Assembly: GCA_030639555.1 (NCBI GenBank)
Contig: DAOWCM010000012.1
Coordinates: forward strand, 1-18,451
DNA length: 18,451 bases
Reading direction: 5' to 3'
Source of the DNA: Candidatus Eiseniibacteriota bacterium
GTDB lineage: Bacteria; Joyebacterota; Joyebacteria; Joyebacterales; Joyebacteraceae
Both the position numbers and the translations under genes were made by a program. The notes under the pieces are model-generated. The model saw only the letters and a program-made list of their open reading frames with translations. It did no database searches and was not told where the DNA came from. Positions 1 through 7,277 of the stretch are shown here, piece by piece. The first letter of the stretch is position 1. Each line of letters begins with the position of its first letter.

Positions 1-80
1 GACCAGCAACAGGACGAGGATGGGCAGCAGGGCGAGGACCAGCAGGACCAGGACCAGCAGGACCAGGATCAGCAGGGCCA
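1..80 (+). repeat. Asp/Gln codon repeat (GAC-CAG-CAG type)
   Basis: The DNA is an imperfect short tandem repeat built from GAC/GAT, CAG and GAG codons. The clearest part is 31-78, where GACCAGCAG and GACCAG units alternate. It encodes the acidic Gln-rich linker of the BatC-like protein. Periods are multiples of three, so unit gain or loss would keep the frame. Confidence 0.75.
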
Positions 81-204
81 GGCGATGTCGCAGGAGGAAG
101 CGGAGCGGTTGCTCGATGCGATAGAGGCCGCCGAGGAGGAGCTTCAGGCCGAGCTCCGGGCTGCCAGGGCAGGGAAGAGGGAGAAAGTTGACAAGGACTG
201 GTAG
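1..204 (+). CDS. BatC-like TPR protein, C-terminal end only (5' truncated by window)
   Basis: Reading frame 1 is open from the window edge to a TAG at 202-204, giving 67 residues. The first ~28 residues are almost entirely Asp, Gln, Glu and Gly. They are followed by a charged helix containing the segment MSQEEAERLLDAIEAAEEE, and the protein ends in KVDKDW. An acidic Gln-rich tail, then a 'MS.EEAERLL.A.E' helix and a terminal DW, is characteristic of BatC or fused BatB/BatC TPR proteins of the aerotolerance operon (family knowledge). The TPR repeats themselves lie outside the window. The stop overlaps the TTG start of batD by 17 nt, so the two are probably translationally coupled. The family call rests on the tail plus the batD-batE context downstream. 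Confidence 0.72.
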   Translation, partial: DQQQDEDGQQGEDQQDQDQQDQDQQGQAMSQEEAERLLDAIEAAEEELQAELRAARAGKREKVDKDW

Positions 205-1975
205 GGCCGCAGCGCTTGTGGTCCTCATCCTCATGCTCGCGGGTGCTGTTTCCGCACGAGCTGACGACCTGACGGTCAGGGCCCGGGTGGACAGGACGAT
301 CGCGTCCCTGAACGATCACGTGACGCTCACCATCGAGGTCACGGGGACCATGAGGCAGGTTGGTACGCCGAGCCTCCCGCCGCTGGACGCCGACTTCTCC
401 GTCTACTCGGCCGGTTCCTCCACGAACATGAGTTGGGTGAACGGCGCGATGACCAGTTCGCGCACCTGGACCTACAGGCTCGTCCCGAAGAGGGCGGGCT
501 CCTTCACCATAGGCTCGGTGCAGGTGGAGTTCGGCACCGACGTCTACTCGACCGAACCCATTGAGATCGAGATCGTCGAGGGGGAGGCCCCCGGGACCGC
601 ATCTCAACCTCAGGAACGCCCCTCGTCGGGCGTGGAATCGGCCGGGCGCGACGTCTTCATCACCACGTCGGTCGACAAGAAGCGGGCCTACGTGGGTGAG
701 CAGGTGACGCTCTCCTTCAAGTTCTACCGGGCGGTCGAGCTGTGGGAACAGCCGCGCTACGAGGCGCCGGAACACACGGGTTTCTGGGTCGTCGACATAC
801 CGGACCACGAGGAATACTATGAGGTCGTCGACGGCATCCGGTATGCGGTCATAGAGATCAAGACGGGGCTCTTCGGTACGTCCGTCGGCGTCGCGACGGT
901 GGGTCCGGCCTCGCTGTCCTACCGCGAGCGGACCGCGCCCGTCACGTTCTTCTCCCGAGGAGGGCCCGTCAGGACGCTGTCCACCGAACCCATCGAGATA
1001 GAGGTCGTTCGGCTTCCCTCGGAAGGCAAGCCGGCGGAGTTCGGAGGGGCGGTGGGCGACTACAACTTCGCTGCTACGCTCGAGAGCGAAACGGTCGACC
1101 AGTGGAAGCCGGTCACGCTCAAGATCTCGGTCGCGGGAAACGGCAACGTGCGGACGATCCCCGATCCGGAGCTGCCCGACCTGCCGGAGTTCAGGATCTA
1201 CGAATCCGGCACGTCGACGGACACGAGCACGAGAAACGGCGTCGTGTCCGGGCGGAAGACGTATGAGTACGTTCTGGTGCCGCAGACCGCGGGCCCCAGG
1301 ACCATCCCCTCTATCAGGCTGTCGTTCTTCGACCCGCGCCGGGAGACGTATCGCACGGTCGCGTCACCCGATCTTTCGCTCAGCGTTCTTCCAGCTGAGG
1401 AGGGCGACGCAGGGCCGGATCTTCCCGCGCGCGCCGCGATCGCGCGGCTCGGGCGGGACATTCGGTACATCCGGGAGCCTGCGACGATACGAGCGGCCCG
1501 ACCGCCGGTCCACCGGCGCGCATCGTTCCTGTTGCTGCAGCTGATACCGCTTGCGTCTCTTGCAGGTGCGGTCGGCATCCGGAGAAGGCGCGACAGGTTC
1601 GCCGGTGAGGAGGGCCTCGAGCGGTTCGTCAGGGCGCCGGCGCGCGCCAGGCACGAGTTGGCGGCCGCTCGCAAGGGAGTGGACGCGGGCGATGCGGGTG
1701 CGGTGTGCTCCTCGGTGTCGAGGGCGGTCGTGGACTTCATCGGTGACCGTCTGAGGGTCGGCGCGCGCGGTATGACGCTGCCCGAGCTGGCCGGTCTCCT
1801 CAGGTCAGCGGGCGCGGACGAGTCGATGATCGAGAGGGTGCAGAACCTCCTGAGCCAGTGCGATCTTGGCCGGTTCGCCGGTGACTTCGGAACGGTGGAG
1901 AGTGAGAGTCTGCTTCGGGAGGCCGAGGAGTGTCTGAGAGAGCTTGAGCGATTGTCGGCGAAGAGGCGCAGGTGA
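188..1975 (+). CDS. batD: BatD, aerotolerance operon membrane protein
   Basis: 595 residues with a TTG start, overlapping the upstream frame by 17 nt and preceded by a purine-rich AGAGGGAG stretch. Residues 1-25 look like a Sec signal peptide (Arg-containing start, LVVLILMLAGAV core, cleavage after ARA). The exported part has repeated beta-sandwich BatD modules. The pattern 'Y.LVP..AG..TI.S....F' occurs near residue 97 and again near residue 365, and each is followed by a 'P.....V' strand. A single membrane segment lies at about 445-463, followed by an Arg-rich stop-transfer and a helical cytosolic tail of about 130 residues rich in Leu, Arg and Glu. BatD proteins belong to the BatA-E complex linked to oxygen and envelope stress tolerance; the biochemical function is unsettled. 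It is followed by batE with a 4-nt GTGA overlap. The family call is firm and the exact role is not. Confidence 0.88.
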   Translation: MTRTGRAAALVVLILMLAGAVSARADDLTVRARVDRTIASLNDHVTLTIEVTGTMRQVGTPSLPPLDADFSVYSAGSSTNMSWVNGAMTSSRTWTYRLVPKRAGSFTIGSVQVEFGTDVYSTEPIEIEIVEGEAPGTASQPQERPSSGVESAGRDVFITTSVDKKRAYVGEQVTLSFKFYRAVELWEQPRYEAPEHTGFWVVDIPDHEEYYEVVDGIRYAVIEIKTGLFGTSVGVATVGPASLSYRERTAPVTFFSRGGPVRTLSTEPIEIEVVRLPSEGKPAEFGGAVGDYNFAATLESETVDQWKPVTLKISVAGNGNVRTIPDPELPDLPEFRIYESGTSTDTSTRNGVVSGRKTYEYVLVPQTAGPRTIPSIRLSFFDPRRETYRTVASPDLSLSVLPAEEGDAGPDLPARAAIARLGRDIRYIREPATIRAARPPVHRRASFLLLQLIPLASLAGAVGIRRRRDRFAGEEGLERFVRAPARARHELAAARKGVDAGDAGAVCSSVSRAVVDFIGDRLRVGARGMTLPELAGLLRSAGADESMIERVQNLLSQCDLGRFAGDFGTVESESLLREAEECLRELERLSAKRRR

Positions 1976-2892
1976 TGAGACGTCGGACGGCGGCGGACAG
2001 GACACGAGGGGTGAGGCCGGGGGCGGCAGAGCGCAAGGCGCGGCCGGCGCGACGCGGGAGGACCTCGCGCGTCAGAGCGGATCGGGGTGTTCTCCGGCTC
2101 GCTGTCCTGGCGACGCTTCTCGTCGCGGCGTGCCCGGGCGCGGCCCTCGAGGCGCGCGGACAGGGCCTTCTGGGCCGGCAGGCCCCCGACGTCGGCCCGG
2201 AGCAGGCAGCGGGCGCCTTTCGCGAGGCCAATGAGCTCTACGCCGAGGGGAGCCACGGCGCGGCCGCGGAGGTGTACGAGGCGATACTGGCCGGGGGTTT
2301 TCACAACGCGGACGTCTACTACAACCTGGCGAACGCGCGCTACATGGCAGGCGACATCGCGCAGGCGGTGCTCGGCTACGAGCGCGCGCTCAGGCTCGAC
2401 GGTTCGCACGAGGACGCGGCCGCGAACCTGGAGTTCGTCAGGGAACAGCTGGCCGACCGGCAGGTTCGCGTCGGGGGCGCCTTCTCGGCAGCTCTCGAAC
2501 GCTTCTTCAGAAGGGTGGGCACCGGACGACTGGCGCTGCTGGTCAGTCTCCTCTACTTCGTCGCGATTGGATGCGCCGTCGCCGGGATTCTCAGAGGCGC
2601 GTTCCAGTCGTGGCTCCTGCGTGCCATCGTTGTCGTGGCCGTCCTGCTGGTCCTGACAGGCGGGCTCCTTGGTTATCGAATTCACCGAACGACGGTGGTC
2701 CGGGAGGCTGTCATAGTCGCCGCTGACGTGCCTGTGCGAACGGGCCCGGGCGATGACTTTGTGCTCGAGTTCAGGCTGCACGAGGGAACGAAGGTCAGAC
2801 TGCGCGAGGCGCGGGACGATTGGGCGCGCGTCTCGGTAGAGGGGACCGACCTCGAGGGCTGGTTGCCCGAGAGAACGGTCGAGGAGATATAG
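1972..2892 (+). CDS. batE: BatE, TPR and SH3-domain membrane protein
   Basis: 306 residues from a GTG at 1972 that overlaps the batD stop (GTGA); ATG at 1975 is the next codon and an equally possible start. The first ~40 residues are Arg-rich. A hydrophobic signal-like segment (RLAVLATLLVAACPGA) follows at about 44-60, so the true start could be further in. Residues ~75-155 carry TPR helices (FREANELYAEGSHGAAAEVYEA.., then YYNLANARYMAGDIAQAVLGYERAL). Two membrane helices lie at about 182-204 and 214-234. The C-terminal ~60 residues form a bacterial SH3 domain (PVRTGPGDDF, then KVRLREARDDWARVSV and GWLPE). TPR, two membrane helices and SH3 is the usual BatE architecture, and the position right after batD supports it. 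It probably acts as the scaffold or envelope-facing part of the Bat complex (inference). asd begins 3 nt after the stop. Confidence 0.85.
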   Translation: MMRRRTAADRTRGVRPGAAERKARPARRGRTSRVRADRGVLRLAVLATLLVAACPGAALEARGQGLLGRQAPDVGPEQAAGAFREANELYAEGSHGAAAEVYEAILAGGFHNADVYYNLANARYMAGDIAQAVLGYERALRLDGSHEDAAANLEFVREQLADRQVRVGGAFSAALERFFRRVGTGRLALLVSLLYFVAIGCAVAGILRGAFQSWLLRAIVVVAVLLVLTGGLLGYRIHRTTVVREAVIVAADVPVRTGPGDDFVLEFRLHEGTKVRLREARDDWARVSVEGTDLEGWLPERTVEEI

Positions 2893-2895
2893 GGG

Positions 2896-3912
2896 ATGAA
2901 GAGACGGGCGCGGGTAGGCGTCGCGGGAGCGACGGGGGCCGTGGGCATCGAGATGCTCCGGGTGCTCGAGGAGCGGTCGTTCCCGGTTGAGAAACTCACT
3001 GCCATGGCGTCGGGGCGGGCAGAGGACAGGACGGTGCAGTTCGGGGGCGCGGACCTGCCGGTCGTCCCTCTGACGGAGGAGAGTCTGGCCGACCTCGATA
3101 TCGTGCTCTTCGCCACGGGCGCGTCGGTCTCGCGCGAGTTCGTCCCGGCAGCAAAGGCGGCCGGGGCGGTCGCTATCGACAACAGCCGCGTGTTCAGGAT
3201 GGACCCGGACGTGCCGCTCGTCGTGCCGGAGGTCAACCCCCAGGCGATAGCCGGACACGGCGGTGTGATCGCGAACCCCAACTGCTCCACCATCCAGATA
3301 GTGCTGCCGCTCGAGGTCGTGCGCAGGGAGGCAGGGCTGGTCCGGGTCGTCGCCTCGACCTATCAGTCTGTCTCAGGGACGGGTCTCGCCGCGATCGAGG
3401 AACTCGCGGACCAGTCGCGCGCCGTGCTCGACGGCGAGCCGGCCGTCTCCGGAGTCTACCCGACACAGATAGCATTCAACTGCCTCCCGCACATCGACGA
3501 TTTCGACGAAGAGGGGCACACGCGTGAGGAACGCAAGATGATCGACGAGACCCGGAAGATACTGGGGATTCCGGGCTTAGGCATGGCCGTGACGTGCGTG
3601 AGGGTGCCGGTCTTCCGCTCGCACGCGGTCGCCCTGAACGTGGAGACGGAGCATCCTCTCGATCCCGATGAGGCGCGCGTGCTGCTCTCCGCGGCGCCCG
3701 GTGTGCGCGTCCTCGACGACCCGGAGTCGGTGGGATACCCGACGCAGGTGGACACGAGCGACACGGACGACGTGTGGGTCGGCAGGATCCGCAAGGACGA
3801 GTCAGTTCGGAACGGCCTGTGGATGTGGGTGGTGGCGGACAACTTGAGGAAGGGCGCGGCGCTCAATGCCGTGCAGATAGCGGAGCTTCTGATCGATGAG
3901 CTTCCTGACTGA
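2896..3912 (+). CDS. asd: Aspartate-semialdehyde dehydrogenase
   Basis: 338 residues, the normal length for the family. The enzyme reduces L-aspartyl-4-phosphate to L-aspartate-4-semialdehyde with NADPH, the branch step to lysine/diaminopimelate, threonine and methionine, in the cytosol. The N-terminus holds the NADP-binding motif GATGAVG (about 10-16). The catalytic Cys is C130 in NPNCSTIQ, and the proton-relay His is H243 in RSHAVAL. The start is an ATG with GAGGAG at 2881-2886, 9 nt away. It follows batE by 3 nt and overlaps ecfT by 17 nt, so it is in one transcript with unrelated functions. No amino-acid-responsive leader is visible, since there is no room upstream. No oddities in the catalytic residues. 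Confidence 0.96.
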   Translation: MKRRARVGVAGATGAVGIEMLRVLEERSFPVEKLTAMASGRAEDRTVQFGGADLPVVPLTEESLADLDIVLFATGASVSREFVPAAKAAGAVAIDNSRVFRMDPDVPLVVPEVNPQAIAGHGGVIANPNCSTIQIVLPLEVVRREAGLVRVVASTYQSVSGTGLAAIEELADQSRAVLDGEPAVSGVYPTQIAFNCLPHIDDFDEEGHTREERKMIDETRKILGIPGLGMAVTCVRVPVFRSHAVALNVETEHPLDPDEARVLLSAAPGVRVLDDPESVGYPTQVDTSDTDDVWVGRIRKDESVRNGLWMWVVADNLRKGAALNAVQIAELLIDELPD

Positions 3913-4696
3913 CCTGACGCTGGGACGGTACTTCCCGACCGGCTCGCCCGTTCATAGACTGGACCCACGGGTCAAGATGGTCGGGGCGATGGCGCTCCTT
4001 GTGACCGTGCTCGTTACCCAGAGCGCGGCGGCCTACGCGTTCCTGACGGTCGCGCTCGTCGCGCTGGTGGTTTTGGCGAGGCTGAGCGCCGGGTTCCTGT
4101 GGAGGAACCTCGCGTCCCTCAAGTGGCTTCTTATCATCGTCTTCGTCATGCACGGACTGCTGACGCCCGGCACGCCGCTCGTGGCGTTTCTGCCGTGGCT
4201 CACGCGTGAGGGACTTCTCGTGGGTGGCGTGTTCGCGTGGCGCGTCGGACTGATGGTCTCGGTGGCCACTGTGCTGACCGCGACGACGTCTCCCGTAGAC
4301 CTTGGCGACGGCATCGAACGGCTACTGGGGCCGTTCGAGAGGTTCGGTCTGCCCGTCCACGAACTGGCGATGGTCTCGGTCATCGCGCTGAGGTTTGTCC
4401 CCACGCTGCTGGACGAGGCGGGACGGATCATCAAGGCTCAGATGGGTCGCGGGGCGAGCTTCGAGGGCGGCCTCGTGGCCCGTGCGAGGAGCGCCGTGCC
4501 GATCCTGGTGCCGCTCTTCGCGAGCGCCTTCAGGCGCGCCGACGATCTCGCCCTCGCCATGGACGCGCGCTGCTACAGGGGCGCGGCCGGGCGGACGAAG
4601 TACATAGAACTGGCGCTCGACGGAGACGACGCCGTCGGTTTTCTTGTCGTGGGGCTTATCGTCGCATGCACGATCGCAATCTCAAGCTTACTCTAG
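3896..4696 (+). CDS. ecfT: EcfT, transmembrane subunit of an ECF-type transporter
   Basis: 266 residues. EcfT is the membrane scaffold linking the two ATPases (EcfA1/EcfA2) to a substrate-binding S component for vitamin or metal uptake. About five hydrophobic segments are visible: roughly 24-60 (two), 72-95, 107-130 and 245-266. The conserved cytosolic coupling helices carry two short motifs: G-R-G at 184-186 in QMGRGASFEGG, and A-R-C at 224-226 in DARCYRG. These correspond to the family's two A-R-[GC]-type motifs that contact the ATPases. The ATG lies inside the asd end (17-nt overlap), and the 3' end overlaps truA by 31 nt. ecfT next to truA is a known arrangement in Firmicutes, where ecfA genes precede it. 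Here no ecfA lies adjacent, so the ATPases must be encoded elsewhere (inference). Confidence 0.9.
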   Translation: MSFLTDLTLGRYFPTGSPVHRLDPRVKMVGAMALLVTVLVTQSAAAYAFLTVALVALVVLARLSAGFLWRNLASLKWLLIIVFVMHGLLTPGTPLVAFLPWLTREGLLVGGVFAWRVGLMVSVATVLTATTSPVDLGDGIERLLGPFERFGLPVHELAMVSVIALRFVPTLLDEAGRIIKAQMGRGASFEGGLVARARSAVPILVPLFASAFRRADDLALAMDARCYRGAAGRTKYIELALDGDDAVGFLVVGLIVACTIAISSLL

Positions 4697-5412
4697 AGTA
4701 CGACGGGACGGATTTCTCTGGCTGGCAGGTCCAGCCCGAGCTGCGCACGGTGCAAGGCGTGCTCGAGGACGCCCTGGCCGACCTGGTGGGGGAGGTTGTG
4801 CGAGTGACGGGGGCGGGGCGCACCGACGCCGGTGTGCACGCCCTGGGTCAGGTCGCGAGCGTCACGACCTCGCTCGCTCTCCCCGCCGAGAAGGTCGGGC
4901 ACGCTCTCAACGCGCGGCTGCCGAGGGACGTGCGGATTGTCAAGGCGGTCGACGCCCCGGAGTCGTTCCACGCCAGATTCGACGCGGTGTCGCGATCCTA
5001 CTTCTACCTCATCGGGGGTGCTGCGAGTCCCATATGGCGGCGGAACCGCTGGTTCGTGAGCGCTCCGCTTTCCGAGGTGGCCATGCGCGACGCGCTTACG
5101 GCCCTCGAGGGAGAACATGACTTCTCCTCGTTCTGCCTGGTGGGGAGCGAGCCGGAGCATCACCGTTGCCGTGTGGCTGGTATTTCGCTAGAATGTGACG
5201 TCAGCTTCGGGGGCATGGTCACCCTGCGCATTGTGGCCAACCGGTTCCTCAGGGGCATGGTCAGGTCGATCGTGGGCACCCTGGTGGAGGTGGGGCGCGG
5301 GAAGATCACGCCCAGCGAATTCGAGACGATACTTGCGGCCCGTGATCGCGGCGCGGCCGGACCGACCGCACCGCCGCACGGGCTCTACCTGGAAGAGGTC
5401 CGATACGACTAG
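4666..5412 (+). CDS. truA: tRNA pseudouridine(38-40) synthase TruA
   Basis: 248 residues from the ATG at 4666, typical of TruA. The enzyme converts uridines 38-40 in the tRNA anticodon arm to pseudouridine. The N-terminus (LKLTLEYDGTDFSGWQVQP) and the catalytic-Asp motif GAGRTDAGVHALGQ with D54 are standard. Further on are FHARF near residue 103, HDFSSF near 147 and NRFLRGMVRSIVG near 193, all conserved in the family. The frame is open much further upstream (to 4237), but that part is only a shadow of ecfT. The family alignment and the ATG just before NLKLTLEYDG fix the start. It overlaps ecfT by 31 nt with only a weak GGGG upstream, so translation is probably coupled. The stop TAG merges with the Shine-Dalgarno sequence of the next gene. 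Confidence 0.95.
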   Translation: MHDRNLKLTLEYDGTDFSGWQVQPELRTVQGVLEDALADLVGEVVRVTGAGRTDAGVHALGQVASVTTSLALPAEKVGHALNARLPRDVRIVKAVDAPESFHARFDAVSRSYFYLIGGAASPIWRRNRWFVSAPLSEVAMRDALTALEGEHDFSSFCLVGSEPEHHRCRVAGISLECDVSFGGMVTLRIVANRFLRGMVRSIVGTLVEVGRGKITPSEFETILAARDRGAAGPTAPPHGLYLEEVRYD

Positions 5413-5416
5413 GAGG
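5411..5416 (+). promoter_or_regulatory. Perfect Shine-Dalgarno site AGGAGG setting the TTG start of fsa
   Basis: AGGAGG overlaps the last two bases of the truA stop codon and sits 6 nt before TTG at 5423. This decides the start of the transaldolase gene, whose frame has no ATG near the family's N-terminus. Confidence 0.85.
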
Positions 5417-5422
5417 CACGGC

Positions 5423-6070
5423 TTGAAGATATTCCTGGACACGGCGAACATCGAGCACATCCGCGAGGCGGCATCGCTGGGAGTAGTGGACGGCGTCACG
5501 ACGAACCCGACGCTCATCTCGCGTGAGGAGGGTGAGTTCGAGGACATCGTCCGTCAGATCTGTGAGATCGTGGACGGCCCGGTGAGCGCGGAGGCCGTGA
5601 GCCTCGACTGCGCCGGAATGGTCGAGGAAGCGAAGAAGCTCGTCGAGATCCACGAGAACGTCGTCGTCAAGATCCCGATGACGCGCGAGGGGGTCAAGGC
5701 GTTGAAGCAGCTCAGCGAACTCGGCATCCGCACGAACTGCACACTGATCTGCTCCTCTAACCAGGCTCTTCTCGCGGCCAAGGCCGGTGCGTCGTTCGTC
5801 AGTCCGTTCATTGGACGTCTGGACGACGCCGGGCAGACCGGCATGGACGTGGTCCGTGAGATAATGGACATGTACGAGAACTACGCGTTCGAGACCGAGG
5901 TCATCGTTGCGAGCGCGCGGCATCCGCAGCACGTGGTCGAGGCGGCGCTGGCGGGCGCGGATATCATCACGCTGCCGCTCAGCGTGTTCGACAAGCTCTT
6001 CAAGCACCCGTTCACGGACAGGGGCATCGAAGCGTTCCTGGCGGACTGGGAGAAGGTGAAGAACAGGTAG
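5423..6070 (+). CDS. fsa: Small-type transaldolase / fructose-6-phosphate aldolase (TalC/Fsa family)
   Basis: 215 residues from the TTG at 5423, the usual length for the short TalC/Fsa family (about 215-220). The start gives LKIFLDTANIEHIREA, the canonical N-terminus. Other landmarks are GVTTNPTLIS near 26-35, the Schiff-base lysine K83 in VVVKIPMT, NCTLICSSNQAL near 102, SPFIGRLDD near 127, and an ending VFDKLFKHPFTD(R)G. The barrel enzyme forms a covalent Schiff base for aldol transfer in the pentose phosphate pathway. Whether it is a true transaldolase or an aldolase cannot be settled from motifs alone; many such proteins are annotated 'fructose-6-phosphate aldolase' but act as transaldolases. 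It sits 10 nt after truA. Its end is followed at once by another AGGAGG for htrA. Confidence 0.93.
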   Translation: MKIFLDTANIEHIREAASLGVVDGVTTNPTLISREEGEFEDIVRQICEIVDGPVSAEAVSLDCAGMVEEAKKLVEIHENVVVKIPMTREGVKALKQLSELGIRTNCTLICSSNQALLAAKAGASFVSPFIGRLDDAGQTGMDVVREIMDMYENYAFETEVIVASARHPQHVVEAALAGADIITLPLSVFDKLFKHPFTDRGIEAFLADWEKVKNR

Positions 6071-6074
6071 GAGG
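6069..6074 (+). promoter_or_regulatory. Shine-Dalgarno site AGGAGG pointing to a CTG start for htrA
   Basis: AGGAGG overlaps the TAG stop of fsa. Exactly 6 nt later is an in-frame CTG (6081), the same spacing as AGGAGG-TTG for fsa. The GTG at 6105 would be 30 nt away, too far for this site, and has no good site of its own. Confidence 0.65.
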
Positions 6075-6080
6075 CGGATT

Positions 6081-7277
6081 CTGGACTCGAAGGTCGCACG
6101 ATACGTGATCCTCTCGCTTGTCTTCGTCATCGCGGGCGTCTCCGTGGGGCTCCTCGTAACGGTGAAGGCCTTGAGAGAGCAGTCGGAGCAGGTGTCTCGC
6201 ATCATCTCGGGCCAGTCGGGCGTGTCCCTCTACGGCGACGAGGGGGAAGAGGCAGTCGGGCTGTCGCGGGAGACCGCCCTCGTGAGGGCGGCCAACAGCG
6301 TGGGGCCGGCGACCGTGTCCATCAGCGCCGTGAAGACGCGGGTGGTCCGCGCGGACCCGATGCGCGACGAGTTCTTCGATCGGTTCTTCAGGGGACATTT
6401 CCCGGACCGGGTCTACCGGGAGCCATACCAGTCGTTCGGGTCGGGTGTCATCGTCGACGGTGACGGGTACATCCTGACGAACGAGCACGTCGTGGGCGGA
6501 GCGCGCGAGGTCAGGGTAACCCTGACGGACGGGCGCGAGTACCAGGCGCGCGTGCTGGGCGGCGATTCCAGGTTCGACCTCGCGGTCCTGAAGATCGATG
6601 CCGAGGATCTTCCCGTGGCGGTGCTCGGGGATTCGGACGACCTCATGATCGGCGAGTGGGTCGTTGCCATCGGGAACCCGTTCGGACATTTCCTCAACGA
6701 CCCGCACCCCACCGTTACCGCCGGAGTCGTCAGCGCGCTCCACAGAGACGTCCTGGCGGACGGCGAGTCCGACGCCATCTACAAGGACATGGTGCAGACC
6801 GACGCCTCCATCAATCCGGGCAACTCCGGTGGTCCGCTTGTCAACTCGGCAGGTGAGGTCGTCGGCATCAACTCCTTCATTTTCAGCATGAGCGGGGGGT
6901 CGCAGGGCGTCGGCTTCGCGATACCGGTCAACGTCGCGAGGCTCATTATCAACGAGCTCATCGAGTTCGGGCGTGTCCGGGATGTCTGGGTCGGCATGCG
7001 GGTTCAGGACCTGAACCCGGCCCTGGCGCAGAACCTCGGCCTTCCCGCGGTGCGAGGCGTGCTGGCCTCGTTCCTGGAACCCGACAGCCCGGCCGAGCGT
7101 GCCGGCATCCGGTCCGGGGACATCGTGACCGCCATCAACGGCGAGAAGGTGGAGAGTGTACGGAAGGCGCGCCGCGCCATCTTCGGGTCGAGGGTGGGAG
7201 ACGTCATTACCGTGACCGTCCTCCGTGGCGGAGAGAGCCACGAGTTCGATATCGTGCTCGAGGAGGTCCCGCATTGA
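6081..7277 (+). CDS. HtrA/DegP-family serine protease (S1C) with one PDZ domain, membrane-anchored
   Basis: 398 residues from a CTG at 6081 (GTG at 6105 is the alternative, giving 390). The CTG start puts Asp-Ser-Lys-Val-Ala-Arg-Tyr before a hydrophobic helix at about 9-30, an ordinary uncleaved signal anchor; the GTG start would remove these charges. A flexible region follows, then the trypsin-like protease domain with catalytic triad H136 (LTNEHVVGG), D166 (RFDLAVLKID) and S249 (NPGNSGGPLVN). The C-terminal ~100 residues form one PDZ domain (WVGMRVQDL, PAERAGIRSGDIVTAINGE). It degrades or refolds damaged envelope proteins in the periplasm (family role). A single PDZ makes it DegS-like in layout or the common short HtrA; a specific DegS role is not claimed. 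The stop overlaps the purL TTG start by 4 nt. Confidence 0.92.
   Translation: MDSKVARYVILSLVFVIAGVSVGLLVTVKALREQSEQVSRIISGQSGVSLYGDEGEEAVGLSRETALVRAANSVGPATVSISAVKTRVVRADPMRDEFFDRFFRGHFPDRVYREPYQSFGSGVIVDGDGYILTNEHVVGGAREVRVTLTDGREYQARVLGGDSRFDLAVLKIDAEDLPVAVLGDSDDLMIGEWVVAIGNPFGHFLNDPHPTVTAGVVSALHRDVLADGESDAIYKDMVQTDASINPGNSGGPLVNSAGEVVGINSFIFSMSGGSQGVGFAIPVNVARLIINELIEFGRVRDVWVGMRVQDLNPALAQNLGLPAVRGVLASFLEPDSPAERAGIRSGDIVTAINGEKVESVRKARRAIFGSRVGDVITVTVLRGGESHEFDIVLEEVPH

Noticed and set aside
1..80. Short repeats as a possible CRISPR array
   Set aside because: The repeat is made of whole codons with a 6-9 bp period and no spacers; it simply encodes an Asp/Gln-rich linker.
188..193. TTGACA as a -35 promoter element
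   Set aside because: It is the TTG start region of batD, and no -10-like hexamer occurs 16-18 nt downstream.
4237..4665. Upstream extension of the truA frame to 4237
   Set aside because: It overlaps ecfT in another frame and has shadow composition (Arg, Gly, His); the TruA family N-terminus begins just after the ATG at 4666.
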